In this document: positions 1 to 8,339 of the stretch, one piece after another
Position numbering within the stretch: position 1 is the stretch's first letter
How the letters are laid out: each line of letters starts with the position of its first letter
Source of the DNA: a bacterium
Lineage (GTDB): Bacteria; Ratteibacteria; UBA8468; B48-G9; JAFGKM01
Assembly (NCBI GenBank): GCA_023230585.1
Contig: JALNXB010000005.1
Location: 1 to 64,000, forward strand
DNA: 64,000 nucleotides
Reading direction: 5' to 3'
Notes under the pieces: model-generated
Database searches by the model: none
Seen by the model: only the letters and a program-made list of their open reading frames with translations
What the model was told of the DNA's origin: nothing
Program-made: the position numbers and the translations under genes

Positions 1-2
1 GC

Positions 3-101
3 AAAATCCGTAAAGTAAAAATATCAAATCACTGGATTGATTTGGAAATACCAAAACCGACACGAAAAATAATTGAGAAATTAAATTTGCATATTACTTA
101 A
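3..101 (+). CDS. C-terminal fragment of unidentified protein (5' truncated by window edge)
   Basis: One frame is open from the window edge to a TAA at 99-101, giving 32 residues that end in IIEKLNLHIT. The tail is basic and amphipathic and resembles the C-terminal ends of some DDE transposases. It is too short to assign, and no terminal inverted repeat is visible before the repeat array that begins at about 118. It could equally be the end of an ordinary gene. Confidence 0.35.
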   Translation, partial: KIRKVKISNHWIDLEIPKPTRKIIEKLNLHIT

Positions 102-117
102 AACTTGCAAAGTTACG

Positions 118-430
118 GGTTAATGGGATGAGGTTTATCCACCGAAGCTTGTAGTTTAGCGTAGGTGGAGGGGCAGTTAGCAGGCAAGGAAAAATACGAG
201 GGATTGCCCTTATATGTCATTCCGGACTTGATCCGGAATCTCGTTTTTTACATCCCCCATTCCGTCTTTGCGAGCCGTTTTTTGGCGTGGCAATCTCGCC
301 GAAGGCGAAAAAGGGTGAGAGGGGCAGTTGTCTTTGCTCCTTGCTTGTCATTCCGGACTTGATCCGGAATCTCGTTTTTACTACTACTGTTAAGTGGGTT
401 AAGTGAGAGATCCTGAAACAAGTTCAGGAT
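118..430. repeat. Intergenic repeat array R1
   Basis: This stretch holds no convincing gene and is visibly richer in G+C than the neighbouring genes. It is a mosaic of modules that recur elsewhere in the window. A 26-nt module at 118-143 recurs exactly at 6233-6258. A 50-nt module at 161-210 recurs with two mismatches at 6306-6355. A module containing the hairpin TTCCGGA-N5-TCCGGAA occurs at 216-246 and 347-379, and again at 6360-6392. A 'tttggcgtggcaatctcgcc' module near 280-300 recurs near 5980. The hairpin ATCCTGAA-N5-TTCAGGAT lies at 410-430. Short ORFs across it are built from these repeats and are not supported as genes. Confidence 0.85.
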
Positions 431-492
431 GGCAGATTGGGATGTTTGGGCGATAAAATGTACGGATAATAGAAGGCGAGGCAAAACAAACC

Positions 493-3084
493 TTAAATTT
501 TACTAATTTTACCTTCTTTAAGAGAGACGATAAACTTCTTCACATTTTGAGTTTTAAATATATTTTGTACTGCCAATTCATATATTTTAAGTTGTTCGAA
601 ATAATTAGAAAGAGGCCCTGCTTCCAATTTATAATCATATAGGTAAACTATACCATCTTTAAATATAACTCTATCAATAAATCCTTCATAAACCTTCTCA
701 CCCTTTTTAACTATAAAGGGTAGTTCAGAAAAACGTTGGTCTGAACCATTATATTCAATCACCTTTCTTATTTCCATATTCCCTTGAATCTTATCGTATA
801 TATCAAGCAATACTTTCATTAAATCAGATATTACTTTCATTCCAGACTTTTTTAAATAAAACTTTGCCCTTTCCTCAAAATTGGATTTTGTAAAATCGAT
901 TTTATCTGAAGATATATCATATAAAAGTTTATGTAGTATCTGACCAAGAACTATCTTTTTATAATTATAATAACCAATATCTGCTTCCTTTGTGTAAGAG
1001 GTTAGGGTTGTGTGAGAAAAGTTGAATTTTGTTTCTTTTTTTTCTTCAGGGATATCATCTACTTTTATGTAAGGGGCTTGTTTCTCACAACCTTTAGCAA
1101 GATATTCGTCTTGAAGTTTTTTTATAGTATTTAGCCAATACTTAGTCTCACCACCTGAATCCTTTCCAGAAATAAAAAGGTAATGGCTTGCTCTTGTGCA
1201 GGCAACATATAACACCCTCATCTCTTCTTCTCTAAGAGAGTTTCTGAAAGAATTCCTTAAAGGTTCTTCAGATTCTGCTTTAAGAACATATTGATATGAA
1301 GAACTATCTCCTTTATCATAAATAAAATTGTCTCTCATTTTAACATTTCCGTCTTCTATATTTATAAGAAAGACAGCTGGGAACTCAAGCCCTTTTGCAC
1401 TATGAACTGTTAAAACACGGACAGCATTGTGATGAACAGAAAAAATATCTGCTTTAGATTCTTTATTATTAGAGATTAAATCTCTAAAAGAGTCCGCAAT
1501 TTCGTACAAAGGTAAATCTTGCCAATCTTGTAATATAAGCAGAAACTTTTCAACATTTGCCTTTTGCTGAGTATTTAAATCTTTAAGAATATTTTTCTCT
1601 TTAATTATTTTTTCAAAAACAAAAGTTAATTCTTCTCTTTTTAACATCTCCCGCCAATCTGTTATATCTTGAATTGAAACATCAGAAACACTATTAGATA
1701 AAATCCATAAAGAAAAATGGTCAGAAGGGTCTGCAAGAGCAAAAAGAAGAGATATTAAAAAGATTATTTCAGGTTCCTGATAAAACCCCATACCTCCAAG
1801 AAAAACAAAGGGGAACCCTGCTCCCTTTAAGGTCTGCTCAAGGAGAGTAAATTTAGTTCCTGAGCGTCCTCTTAAAAGTATGGCTATATCTTTAAAATCT
1901 ATTGGTCTAAATTCTTGCTTCTCTCTATTCCACACTTTGCTCTTGTCTGCAACAAGTTTAAGAATTTTGTTTGTTACCCATTCGTATTCTGATTCTTTTG
2001 AGTTTTCACCTTGAAAAATCTGTATTTCTACTTTGTAAGGAAGTTCAATTTTAAGACCAGGATAAAGTTTCTGTTCATCCCAAGGAGGGATATCTTCAAA
2101 CAATTTGTTAATAAATTCAAGTATACCTTTTGAACTACGATAATTATTGGAAAGCTTTTCTTCTTTTTTAAAATCAGATAAAGATTTTTTAGCAACGTCA
2201 AAAATACCGCTTTCAGCACCTCTAAATTTATAAATAGATTGTTTTTTATCACCAACAAGAAAGATTCCATACGGTTCTCCTGTGTCAGCCTTTGCTCCAC
2301 TTCCAGATAGCCATTCTTCAAATAATGTCTCTATTATTTGCCATTGAACAATATTGGTATCTTGAAACTCGTCAACAAAAATAAAGTTATGCATCTCATC
2401 AAAATCTTCTAATATGTTTAGGGCCTTAGAAGAATCCTTTAACAATCTATTTGCTTCGTTCTCAAGGTCGTTAAAATCAAAAAGAGATAGTTCTTTTTTC
2501 ATCTCTTTTTGAACGTTTGTTACCAATGTATATAAATTTAAGATACGTTTAGTCATATCACCAGTTGGATAACCCGAATTTATATATGACTGGTTCTTCC
2601 AAAAAGAAACAAGGTTTTCTCTCAAAGCATTCAATTTCATTGTTTTAAGTATACCGTCTGCCATATTCTCTGCAGATTCGCGGTTTAAAACTTTTCCAAA
2701 AGAACGATAAAAAAGCATATTACTCTCTTCTTCGGAAGCAATTTGAAAGAACGGGTCGAGCTTCAAATAAAAAGAAAATCTTTTAAGAAGACGTCTACAA
2801 AAAGAATGGATAGTAGATATGTTAAGTTTCATCATAACATTCTCTATATTAACCTTCTCTTGTTCTCCAAGTGATGGGTAAATATCCTTATATATCCTCT
2901 CAAAAATTCTGCTTTTCATCTCAATGGCTGCCTTTTCAGAAAAAGTTATAGCAAGTATCTTTTTCATCATAACAGCAGGATTGCTATTATCAAGCAGTTT
3001 TAGAAACTCGTTGGTTATTCTTCTTGTTTTACCAGTTCCAGCAGAGGCTTCTATTACTATTGCCTCAAAATTATTGTTTTTCAT
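493..3084 (-). CDS. addA: AddA/RecB-like helicase-nuclease subunit
   Basis: This is a UvrD/Rep-type superfamily 1A helicase fused to a PD-(D/E)XK nuclease, the expected AddA subunit of an AddAB double-strand-break resection enzyme. Visible are Walker A EASAGTGKT at residues 12-20, a TIHSFC motif near 91, Walker B FVDEFQDT, the VGDKKQSIYKFRG motif, VLTVHSAKGLEF, and LYVACTRA. Near the C-terminus GFIDRV, YDYK and QLKIYELA form the nuclease signature. At about 863 residues it is much shorter than typical AddA (about 1,200). The frame stays open upstream to a TTG at 3141, but ATG 3084 puts the start just before the helicase motif and gives a 14-bp overlap with addB, consistent with translational coupling. 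UvrD-like helicases without AddB are an alternative, but the neighbour argues for AddA. Confidence 0.85.
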   Translation of the reverse strand: MKNNNFEAIVIEASAGTGKTRRITNEFLKLLDNSNPAVMMKKILAITFSEKAAIEMKSRIFERIYKDIYPSLGEQEKVNIENVMMKLNISTIHSFCRRLLKRFSFYLKLDPFFQIASEEESNMLFYRSFGKVLNRESAENMADGILKTMKLNALRENLVSFWKNQSYINSGYPTGDMTKRILNLYTLVTNVQKEMKKELSLFDFNDLENEANRLLKDSSKALNILEDFDEMHNFIFVDEFQDTNIVQWQIIETLFEEWLSGSGAKADTGEPYGIFLVGDKKQSIYKFRGAESGIFDVAKKSLSDFKKEEKLSNNYRSSKGILEFINKLFEDIPPWDEQKLYPGLKIELPYKVEIQIFQGENSKESEYEWVTNKILKLVADKSKVWNREKQEFRPIDFKDIAILLRGRSGTKFTLLEQTLKGAGFPFVFLGGMGFYQEPEIIFLISLLFALADPSDHFSLWILSNSVSDVSIQDITDWREMLKREELTFVFEKIIKEKNILKDLNTQQKANVEKFLLILQDWQDLPLYEIADSFRDLISNNKESKADIFSVHHNAVRVLTVHSAKGLEFPAVFLINIEDGNVKMRDNFIYDKGDSSSYQYVLKAESEEPLRNSFRNSLREEEMRVLYVACTRASHYLFISGKDSGGETKYWLNTIKKLQDEYLAKGCEKQAPYIKVDDIPEEKKETKFNFSHTTLTSYTKEADIGYYNYKKIVLGQILHKLLYDISSDKIDFTKSNFEERAKFYLKKSGMKVISDLMKVLLDIYDKIQGNMEIRKVIEYNGSDQRFSELPFIVKKGEKVYEGFIDRVIFKDGIVYLYDYKLEAGPLSNYFEQLKIYELAVQNIFKTQNVKKFIVSLKEGKISKI

Positions 3085-5716
3085 AAGGGCACACATCTTT
3101 AAAGTTACAGAAAAAACAGTTTTCGGGATTTTCTGCCACAAAATCTTCTCTTTCTAAAATCTGTTTTGAAATTTTTTCTAAATAGTCTTCCACAATGTTT
3201 AAATATTTAAATTTTGATGACGCATAAATAATCTCATTCTTCTTTTTTTCATCATCTTTGAAACTAAAATTCCAAATACTTCCAGAAATATACTCTTGCT
3301 CTATTTTATGTTTTCTTTTATACATCCATATATATAAAGGAAGCTGGATATTGGATTTTTTGAAAAAATCCCCTTCTGTATACGAAGGAGGCGCTGACGT
3401 TCCTGTTTTTATATCTATTATAGAAATATTACCAGAATAATCTTTTTCAATTCTATCTATTTTGCCTTTAAGGATTAATGATTTTAATTCTTGAGAAATA
3501 TCCTCTTCAATACCAACAAGTTGTATATCGTAATGGTTCCTTACAATATCATTAAATTTATTTGTTACTTCCTCTATCCTCATACTCATTACGTCCCTGT
3601 AAAAAACAGATATCTGATTTGTTTCTTGTAACTCAGATATTTTATTTATTAGCCCTACCTTAAAAAGTTCTTTTAGTTCTTCCTGCTTATCTACAGGTAT
3701 ATCAAAACCTTTATATTTTTCAAAAATTTCTTGCATTACTTTATGTATAATCTGTCCCCATTTATCAGGGGATTCCCCTATTTCTGGCTTAGCATAAACT
3801 TTAAAACCTTCTACTTTCTCAATATAAAACCTAAAAGGACATTGTAGGAATGATTCAAGTTGAGTAACACTTATTTTAAGTTTTCCATCAACAACAAATT
3901 TTTCATAGAATTTTTCTCTTGAGAACTTAAAATTAAATAGGTTTTTCTCTTTAGAAACAAACAAGTCTTCCCCAAGAACCGACTCTTTCTGTTCAAAAAG
4001 AAAGATAGATTTCATCTGGTTTTTACCAGAAATTTTGGATGGATAAGTAAAAATAATCTCATCATTTTCTTTCTTCAACCTGTGGATATCTAATCTTTCA
4101 CGAGCTACCCTTAGATTGTAGTCGGTAAACCCCAACTGTTTTTTTAAGTTATCTGGGATAAAAAGTTCTTCAATTGAAGAAGATTGTGGTAAATTTTCTT
4201 CTGTTGCACCTCCCAAAAAACATAGTTTCTTTTCTATTCCAACACTCTCCATAACCCCACTAACCTTAACTCCCTCGCCAAGCCCTTCTTGTATTTCTAT
4301 CAATTCAAAAGATTTCTTTAAAACGGAAAGAAAATCAGCGCCTGTAAAAGAAATAGGAGTTTTTAATGCCTCAAGAACCATATCAAAAGTATATTTTACC
4401 TCAGGAAGCCCTGGGGTCCATCCCATTTTATCTATGATTGTATAAATCTCTTTAACCCATTTTTCTGATGTTTTTTTGTTGTATTCAGTATTTTTTATTA
4501 GAGATTTTATTATTTTTAAGTTGGTATCTTTATAATTTAAAAAATTCTCCTTAAAAAAACCTGTTCGTTCAAACCTTTCTCTTGAATATATAGAAAAGGT
4601 TTTTGCCTTTTCTTCATTAATTTTTGTAAAATGGGGGCTAGTAAGAAGCCCCATAAGTGCTTCCCAGTTATATGTATCTCCAAAACTAAAAATAGAAAGC
4701 AGAGTGTTAATAGCAGAATCTTGTGATAAAGAATAACCTGGAACAATTTTACAGGGAAGGTTATACCTGCCAAAAACTCTCTGAACAACAGATCTATAAG
4801 CAAGCATACTAGGAAACACCAACATTACATCGTTCAAATTTGTTATTTTTTTGGTTACAAAATTTTCTGAGATTATTTTTATTATCCCTTTAATCTCTTC
4901 TGGTTGGGATGAAAAATTGTAACACTTAATATTGTTTTCCCTCTCTTTCCCAGTAGGAGTTTCCCTTTTCCAATTACAAACATCTTCTAAAAAAAAGAAC
5001 GTTTTATCAAGTATAAGGTCTTTTACGTCGGGAGAACTATCCTTATCGTAACAAAAAGAGAAATCTACTTCATCAACCTTTTGAAGTAACAATTTCATAA
5101 AAACCTTCTGGTAAGGGGGTATCTCATAAAACCCTTCCACAAGGAGTTTTTTTGATGAAATATTATTAATAAAACCAGACGCTTTAAGGTATATATCTTC
5201 AGAATCAATAAGTTTATTCTTCTCTAAATAATCTTCATACTTCTCCATTACATTGATAGCTTCAAGAATTATTTTTAAGTTGTCTTCAAATTTCCAATTA
5301 TATTTTTCTATTCCGTCTTTGATTTTTTTAGTATCTATACCAGATTCACCGGAAATTTTTATATCTTTAATAAATTGAAGTATTGAAAGAGAAAGCCCTG
5401 TTAGATTAAGTTCAGATAAGATTGTCTCTCTTTTTTCTTGCAAAATAGTAAGAATAATTATATATTTTTCTATTTCCGAAATAATTCTAAAATCAGAATA
5501 TTCGTTTATTAATTTAATCCCAAGAGTTTTTAAAGTATGTGTAGAGGGTAATAAAGATTGGTTAGGGTTAGAATAATGATATTTAAGTTTAAAATCTTCT
5601 AACTTACTTATATGAGGAGCCAGATACAGTGTTTCAAGAGGGTCTCCATTTAAGCGGTTGAGTAAAAACTCAGTTTTATCTTTAAAATTGAACGGAAAAG
5701 TAATAAGTGTTTTCAT
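3071..5716 (-). CDS. addB: AddB-like nuclease subunit with Fe-S cluster ligands
   Basis: This 881-residue protein is the likely AddB partner of the downstream addA. Its C-terminal third has the PD-(D/E)XK nuclease signature GKIDRI followed by IIDIKTG near residue 755. A cysteine in LQCPFRFY near 625 and three near the C-terminus (867, 870, 876 in CFFCNFKDVC) match the four-Cys iron-sulfur staple of AddB-type nucleases. The N-terminal region is divergent, with no clear Walker A, as expected for an inactivated helicase domain. It is shorter than typical AddB (about 1,160). It is the first gene of the operon, and a good sigma70-like promoter lies upstream at 5753-5781. RecC or Cas4-like proteins were considered, but the Fe-S arrangement and gene order favour AddB. 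Confidence 0.8.
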   Translation of the reverse strand: MKTLITFPFNFKDKTEFLLNRLNGDPLETLYLAPHISKLEDFKLKYHYSNPNQSLLPSTHTLKTLGIKLINEYSDFRIISEIEKYIIILTILQEKRETILSELNLTGLSLSILQFIKDIKISGESGIDTKKIKDGIEKYNWKFEDNLKIILEAINVMEKYEDYLEKNKLIDSEDIYLKASGFINNISSKKLLVEGFYEIPPYQKVFMKLLLQKVDEVDFSFCYDKDSSPDVKDLILDKTFFFLEDVCNWKRETPTGKERENNIKCYNFSSQPEEIKGIIKIISENFVTKKITNLNDVMLVFPSMLAYRSVVQRVFGRYNLPCKIVPGYSLSQDSAINTLLSIFSFGDTYNWEALMGLLTSPHFTKINEEKAKTFSIYSRERFERTGFFKENFLNYKDTNLKIIKSLIKNTEYNKKTSEKWVKEIYTIIDKMGWTPGLPEVKYTFDMVLEALKTPISFTGADFLSVLKKSFELIEIQEGLGEGVKVSGVMESVGIEKKLCFLGGATEENLPQSSSIEELFIPDNLKKQLGFTDYNLRVARERLDIHRLKKENDEIIFTYPSKISGKNQMKSIFLFEQKESVLGEDLFVSKEKNLFNFKFSREKFYEKFVVDGKLKISVTQLESFLQCPFRFYIEKVEGFKVYAKPEIGESPDKWGQIIHKVMQEIFEKYKGFDIPVDKQEELKELFKVGLINKISELQETNQISVFYRDVMSMRIEEVTNKFNDIVRNHYDIQLVGIEEDISQELKSLILKGKIDRIEKDYSGNISIIDIKTGTSAPPSYTEGDFFKKSNIQLPLYIWMYKRKHKIEQEYISGSIWNFSFKDDEKKKNEIIYASSKFKYLNIVEDYLEKISKQILEREDFVAENPENCFFCNFKDVCPYEKQ

Positions 5717-5752
5717 ATTTTATTAGAATGTTGTATAAAATGCGTGTTATAT

Positions 5753-5781
5753 ATTATAATATAGATTGTTTTTATAACCAA
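5753..5781 (-). promoter_or_regulatory. Predicted sigma70-type promoter for addBA
   Basis: On the minus strand TTGGTT (5776-5781) is followed after exactly 17 nt by a consensus TATAAT (5753-5758). This would give a leader of about 30 nt before addB. No strong Shine-Dalgarno sequence is seen before the addB ATG. Confidence 0.45.
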
Positions 5782-5789
5782 AGGGATAA

Positions 5790-6443
5790 AAAAGTATGTG
5801 GTGTCTACTCACTCTGGTACTACGGCGCATACACCTTCTACGCCACAATCGGGCACTCTGAGAACTTACCCTTCTGCATAGAAGACATCTCCGAAGGGTT
5901 CAACAGGCTCAGAGTATAAGAACAAAAGGCTTGAACCTTTTGTTAACAGCCCCCCATTCCGTCTTTGCGAGCCGTTTTTTGGCGTGGCAATCTCGCCGAA
6001 GGCGGAAAAGGAAATGGGGGGTAAACAATAGTGTATAGGATAAAAACGAGGATTGCCACGTCGCAATTCCTATGAAAACTATGGAATAAAACACTCCTCG
6101 CAACGCCACAAAACGGCGACAAGGCAAGGATAAAGACATAAAAGAAAGGCGTATGGGGTGTCTACTCACTCCCTTATTTTGCTTCTCCCCTTGAGACTTA
6201 TAGGTATTGGAATCCCCAAGGGTTTGCAGAGAGGTTAATGGGATGAGGTTTATCCACCAAAGCCAACCTACGCTAAAATAGAAGCTTCGGCAGGTATACC
6301 TTGGCGTAGGTGGAGGTGCAGTTAACAGGCAAGGAAAAATACGAGGGATTGCCCTGCTTGTCATTCCGGACTTGATCCGGAATCTCGTTTTTGCTACTTC
6401 TGTTACGTGAGTTAGGTTAGAGATCCTGAAACAAGTTCAAGAT
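5790..6443. repeat. Intergenic repeat array R2
   Basis: The long gap between addB and the acyltransferase gene holds no convincing gene. It is built of modules: 'ggtgtctactcactc' at about 5800 and again at about 6158 (its reverse complement occurs near 17443); a module with 'gggttcaacaggctcagag' near 5897-5915; the 'tttggcgtggcaatctcgcc' module near 5980; the 26-nt module at 6233-6258; the 'gcttcggcaggtataccttg' module near 6285; the 50-nt module at 6306-6355; the TTCCGGA hairpin module at 6360-6392; and the ATCCTGAA hairpin with one mismatch at 6423-6443. The last several appear in the same order and orientation as in R1. Confidence 0.85.
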
Positions 6444-6490
6444 GACAAAATGGGGCAGGTAATAAAAAATCGGTTTACTTATGTGAGTAT

Positions 6491-7405
6491 ATGATGAAAA
6501 TGAAAATAAAAAAACTAAAAAAAGAGGTTCTACATTTATCTATCTTTATAAATTCTGTTATATTCTTCTATTTTTTGAAGGCAATGCCAATATTTACCTA
6601 CAAAACAATTAGTAGGTTTCTTGGAGTGTTATCTTTTGCTTTTATGGGCTCTACAAAAAAGAGAATCATAAATAATTTAAAGATATCTTATGGTGACAAA
6701 TTTAGTCTGGAAGAAAGAAAAGAGATTGGTAAGGATATATTTTCTAATATAGTTTTTTCTTTTTGTGAGTTGGTTGGAACAACAAAACTTAACACCCAAC
6801 AAATTATAGATATGGCTGAAATAGAAGGCGAAGAAATACTAAAAAGCGCCTTAAAAACTGGTAAAGGTGTTGTTGGGGTATGCTCACATATGGGTAACTT
6901 TCCTTTACTTCAATATATCCTTGTAAAAAAAGGTTACCCTGCAAACGTTATAATTAAAGCTCCATCGGCGTCTCTTTTTGCTAAATTCTGCGATAAACTT
7001 ATAAGGGGAGCAGGGGTAACATATATTTCAAAACAAAACGCAAGAAAAACCATTACAGAAGCTCAAGATTGGATGGCAGCCAATAGAGGTGTCCTCTCTT
7101 TTTACCTTGACCAGCACGCAAGCAACGGAACTCCTACTCAATTTTTTGGGAAGAAGGTCTTTGCTCCAAATGGGGCTGCTCTCTTTGCAAAAAAATATAA
7201 TTGCCTTGCTCTTGGGATTTTTTCTTATAGAATGAAAAGCGGTAAACATAAGATAATCATCGAAGGACCTTACCCATTGAAGGAGACCAACAACATAAAT
7301 GAAGACCTAATAGCAAACACCTCTTACTTTATGGAGAGAGTTGAGCATTATGTAAAAGCAGCTCCAGAACAATGGTTTTCGTGGCTCCACCGACGTTTTA
7401 GATAG
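6491..7405 (+). CDS. LpxL/HtrB-type acyltransferase family protein
   Basis: This 304-residue protein has the architecture of the lipid A late acyltransferase family, which transfers acyl chains onto lipid A precursors at the inner membrane. An N-terminal hydrophobic segment (about 17-35) follows a Lys-rich start. The block GVVGVCSHMGNFPLL (about 130-145) corresponds to the catalytic HX4(D/E) region, and LDQHAS followed by FFGKKVFAPNGAALFA matches the later conserved block. The residue expected to be acidic after HMGNF is a proline, so the canonical His-Asp/Glu dyad appears incomplete. The length is normal for the family. It stands alone between repeat array R2 and a convergent pseudopilin gene. 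It could act on another lipid or be a less active paralogue. Confidence 0.75.
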   Translation: MMKMKIKKLKKEVLHLSIFINSVIFFYFLKAMPIFTYKTISRFLGVLSFAFMGSTKKRIINNLKISYGDKFSLEERKEIGKDIFSNIVFSFCELVGTTKLNTQQIIDMAEIEGEEILKSALKTGKGVVGVCSHMGNFPLLQYILVKKGYPANVIIKAPSASLFAKFCDKLIRGAGVTYISKQNARKTITEAQDWMAANRGVLSFYLDQHASNGTPTQFFGKKVFAPNGAALFAKKYNCLALGIFSYRMKSGKHKIIIEGPYPLKETNNINEDLIANTSYFMERVEHYVKAAPEQWFSWLHRRFR

Positions 7406-7451
7406 CCATATATTCTTTTAAGCAAAACACTACAAATATCCTAAAAATTAG

Positions 7452-8240
7452 TTACCATTCCAACAGTTCTGGAGGATTATTTCCAATCTTTACCCACCAG
7501 AACGGTGTAGCAGTTTTGCGATGTTTTCTTGTTGCTTCAATAAAACGGACAGTATTTACTGACTCAACGTGTCCATCAACAAATAGAAGGTTCTGATGCC
7601 CTGAATGCCTGAAATGCGTCATTCCTGTCGCCGAGTAAGGAGCATCAATAGACCCAGAGTCAGCTTCAAAATTTTGGTGGTTGTAATACGGGTGACCTGG
7701 TTTAAAGTAATTCTCCTCGGCAATTGCTTCTCCTATAATCCAGGCGTCAGACTGGTACTGAGTAATACGCCCTAAATTTATATATCCTGCAGTCCATAAA
7801 AGAGTCCATGTGCCAGAAACATACCCACCATTAAAGGGGTCTGCATTCCGTTCACTACGTCTTGCATAAGTCGCATTTGGTTTATTTGAGTCGGCTTGAT
7901 AAGGCAAAGCTGATGGGCAAACGACTATATCAGGGGATATATATCCTTTAAGGGGTCCTGACCATACAGAATTTATCTTTATATGCATCCAGTTTTCCCA
8001 ATCCTCAGCATACATAGCAAGCCCCAAACCTACCTGTTTGAGGTTGTTTATACAGACGGCAGATTTTGCCCGTGCCCGTGCTTTAGAGAGTGCAGGCAGA
8101 AGCATACCTGCAAGGATAGCTATAATCGCTATGACTACCAGTAGTTCTATTAAAGTAAAACCTTGCCTTAAAAGGTTTAAAGTATTAGGTGCCTTAGATT
8201 TTTTTGAATGACATAAGATCGGCACTTTTGATTTTTTCAT
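7452..8240 (-). CDS. Type II secretion/type IV pilin-like pseudopilin, H-X9-DG type
   Basis: This 262-residue prepilin-like protein has a basic leader of about 27 residues ending in RQG, then FTLIELLVVIAIIAILAGMLL, the class III prepilin cleavage and N-methylation motif plus hydrophobic helix. LPALSKARARAK and a conserved NNLKQVGLGLAMYAEDW follow. Near the C-terminus HSGHQNLLFVDG fits the H-X9-DG motif of large pseudopilin families in PVC-type bacteria. The frame is open upstream to 8300, but ATG 8240 is preceded by a good GAGGTGA ribosome site. The prepilin peptidase gene at 15691 could process it. The substrate or surface role of these paralogues is unknown. Confidence 0.85.
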   Translation of the reverse strand: MKKSKVPILCHSKKSKAPNTLNLLRQGFTLIELLVVIAIIAILAGMLLPALSKARARAKSAVCINNLKQVGLGLAMYAEDWENWMHIKINSVWSGPLKGYISPDIVVCPSALPYQADSNKPNATYARRSERNADPFNGGYVSGTWTLLWTAGYINLGRITQYQSDAWIIGEAIAEENYFKPGHPYYNHQNFEADSGSIDAPYSATGMTHFRHSGHQNLLFVDGHVESVNTVRFIEATRKHRKTATPFWWVKIGNNPPELLEW

Positions 8241-8339
8241 TTTTATCACCTCGCTTATTTTTTCAAATAATACAATTTTCACTTGAAAACTCCCCTCCAA
8301 TATATTACAGGGAAGTTTTAACTCTGTTTATACTCAACA

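Noticed and set aside
165..484. Short ORFs on both strands in R1 (65 and 78 residues)
   Set aside because: They are translations of repeat modules found in other arrays, have no conserved protein pattern and no convincing ribosome site.
3085..3141. N-terminal extension of AddA to a TTG at 3141
   Set aside because: The extra 19 residues overlap the coding end of addB, including its Fe-S cysteines, and start with a weak codon. ATG 3084 fits the family.
5707..6364. ORFs of 66-151 residues in R2, including one of 151 residues on the minus strand
   Set aside because: They span several unrelated repeat modules. Part of one repeats the peptide encoded by R1 in reverse orientation, showing that both come from the repeats.
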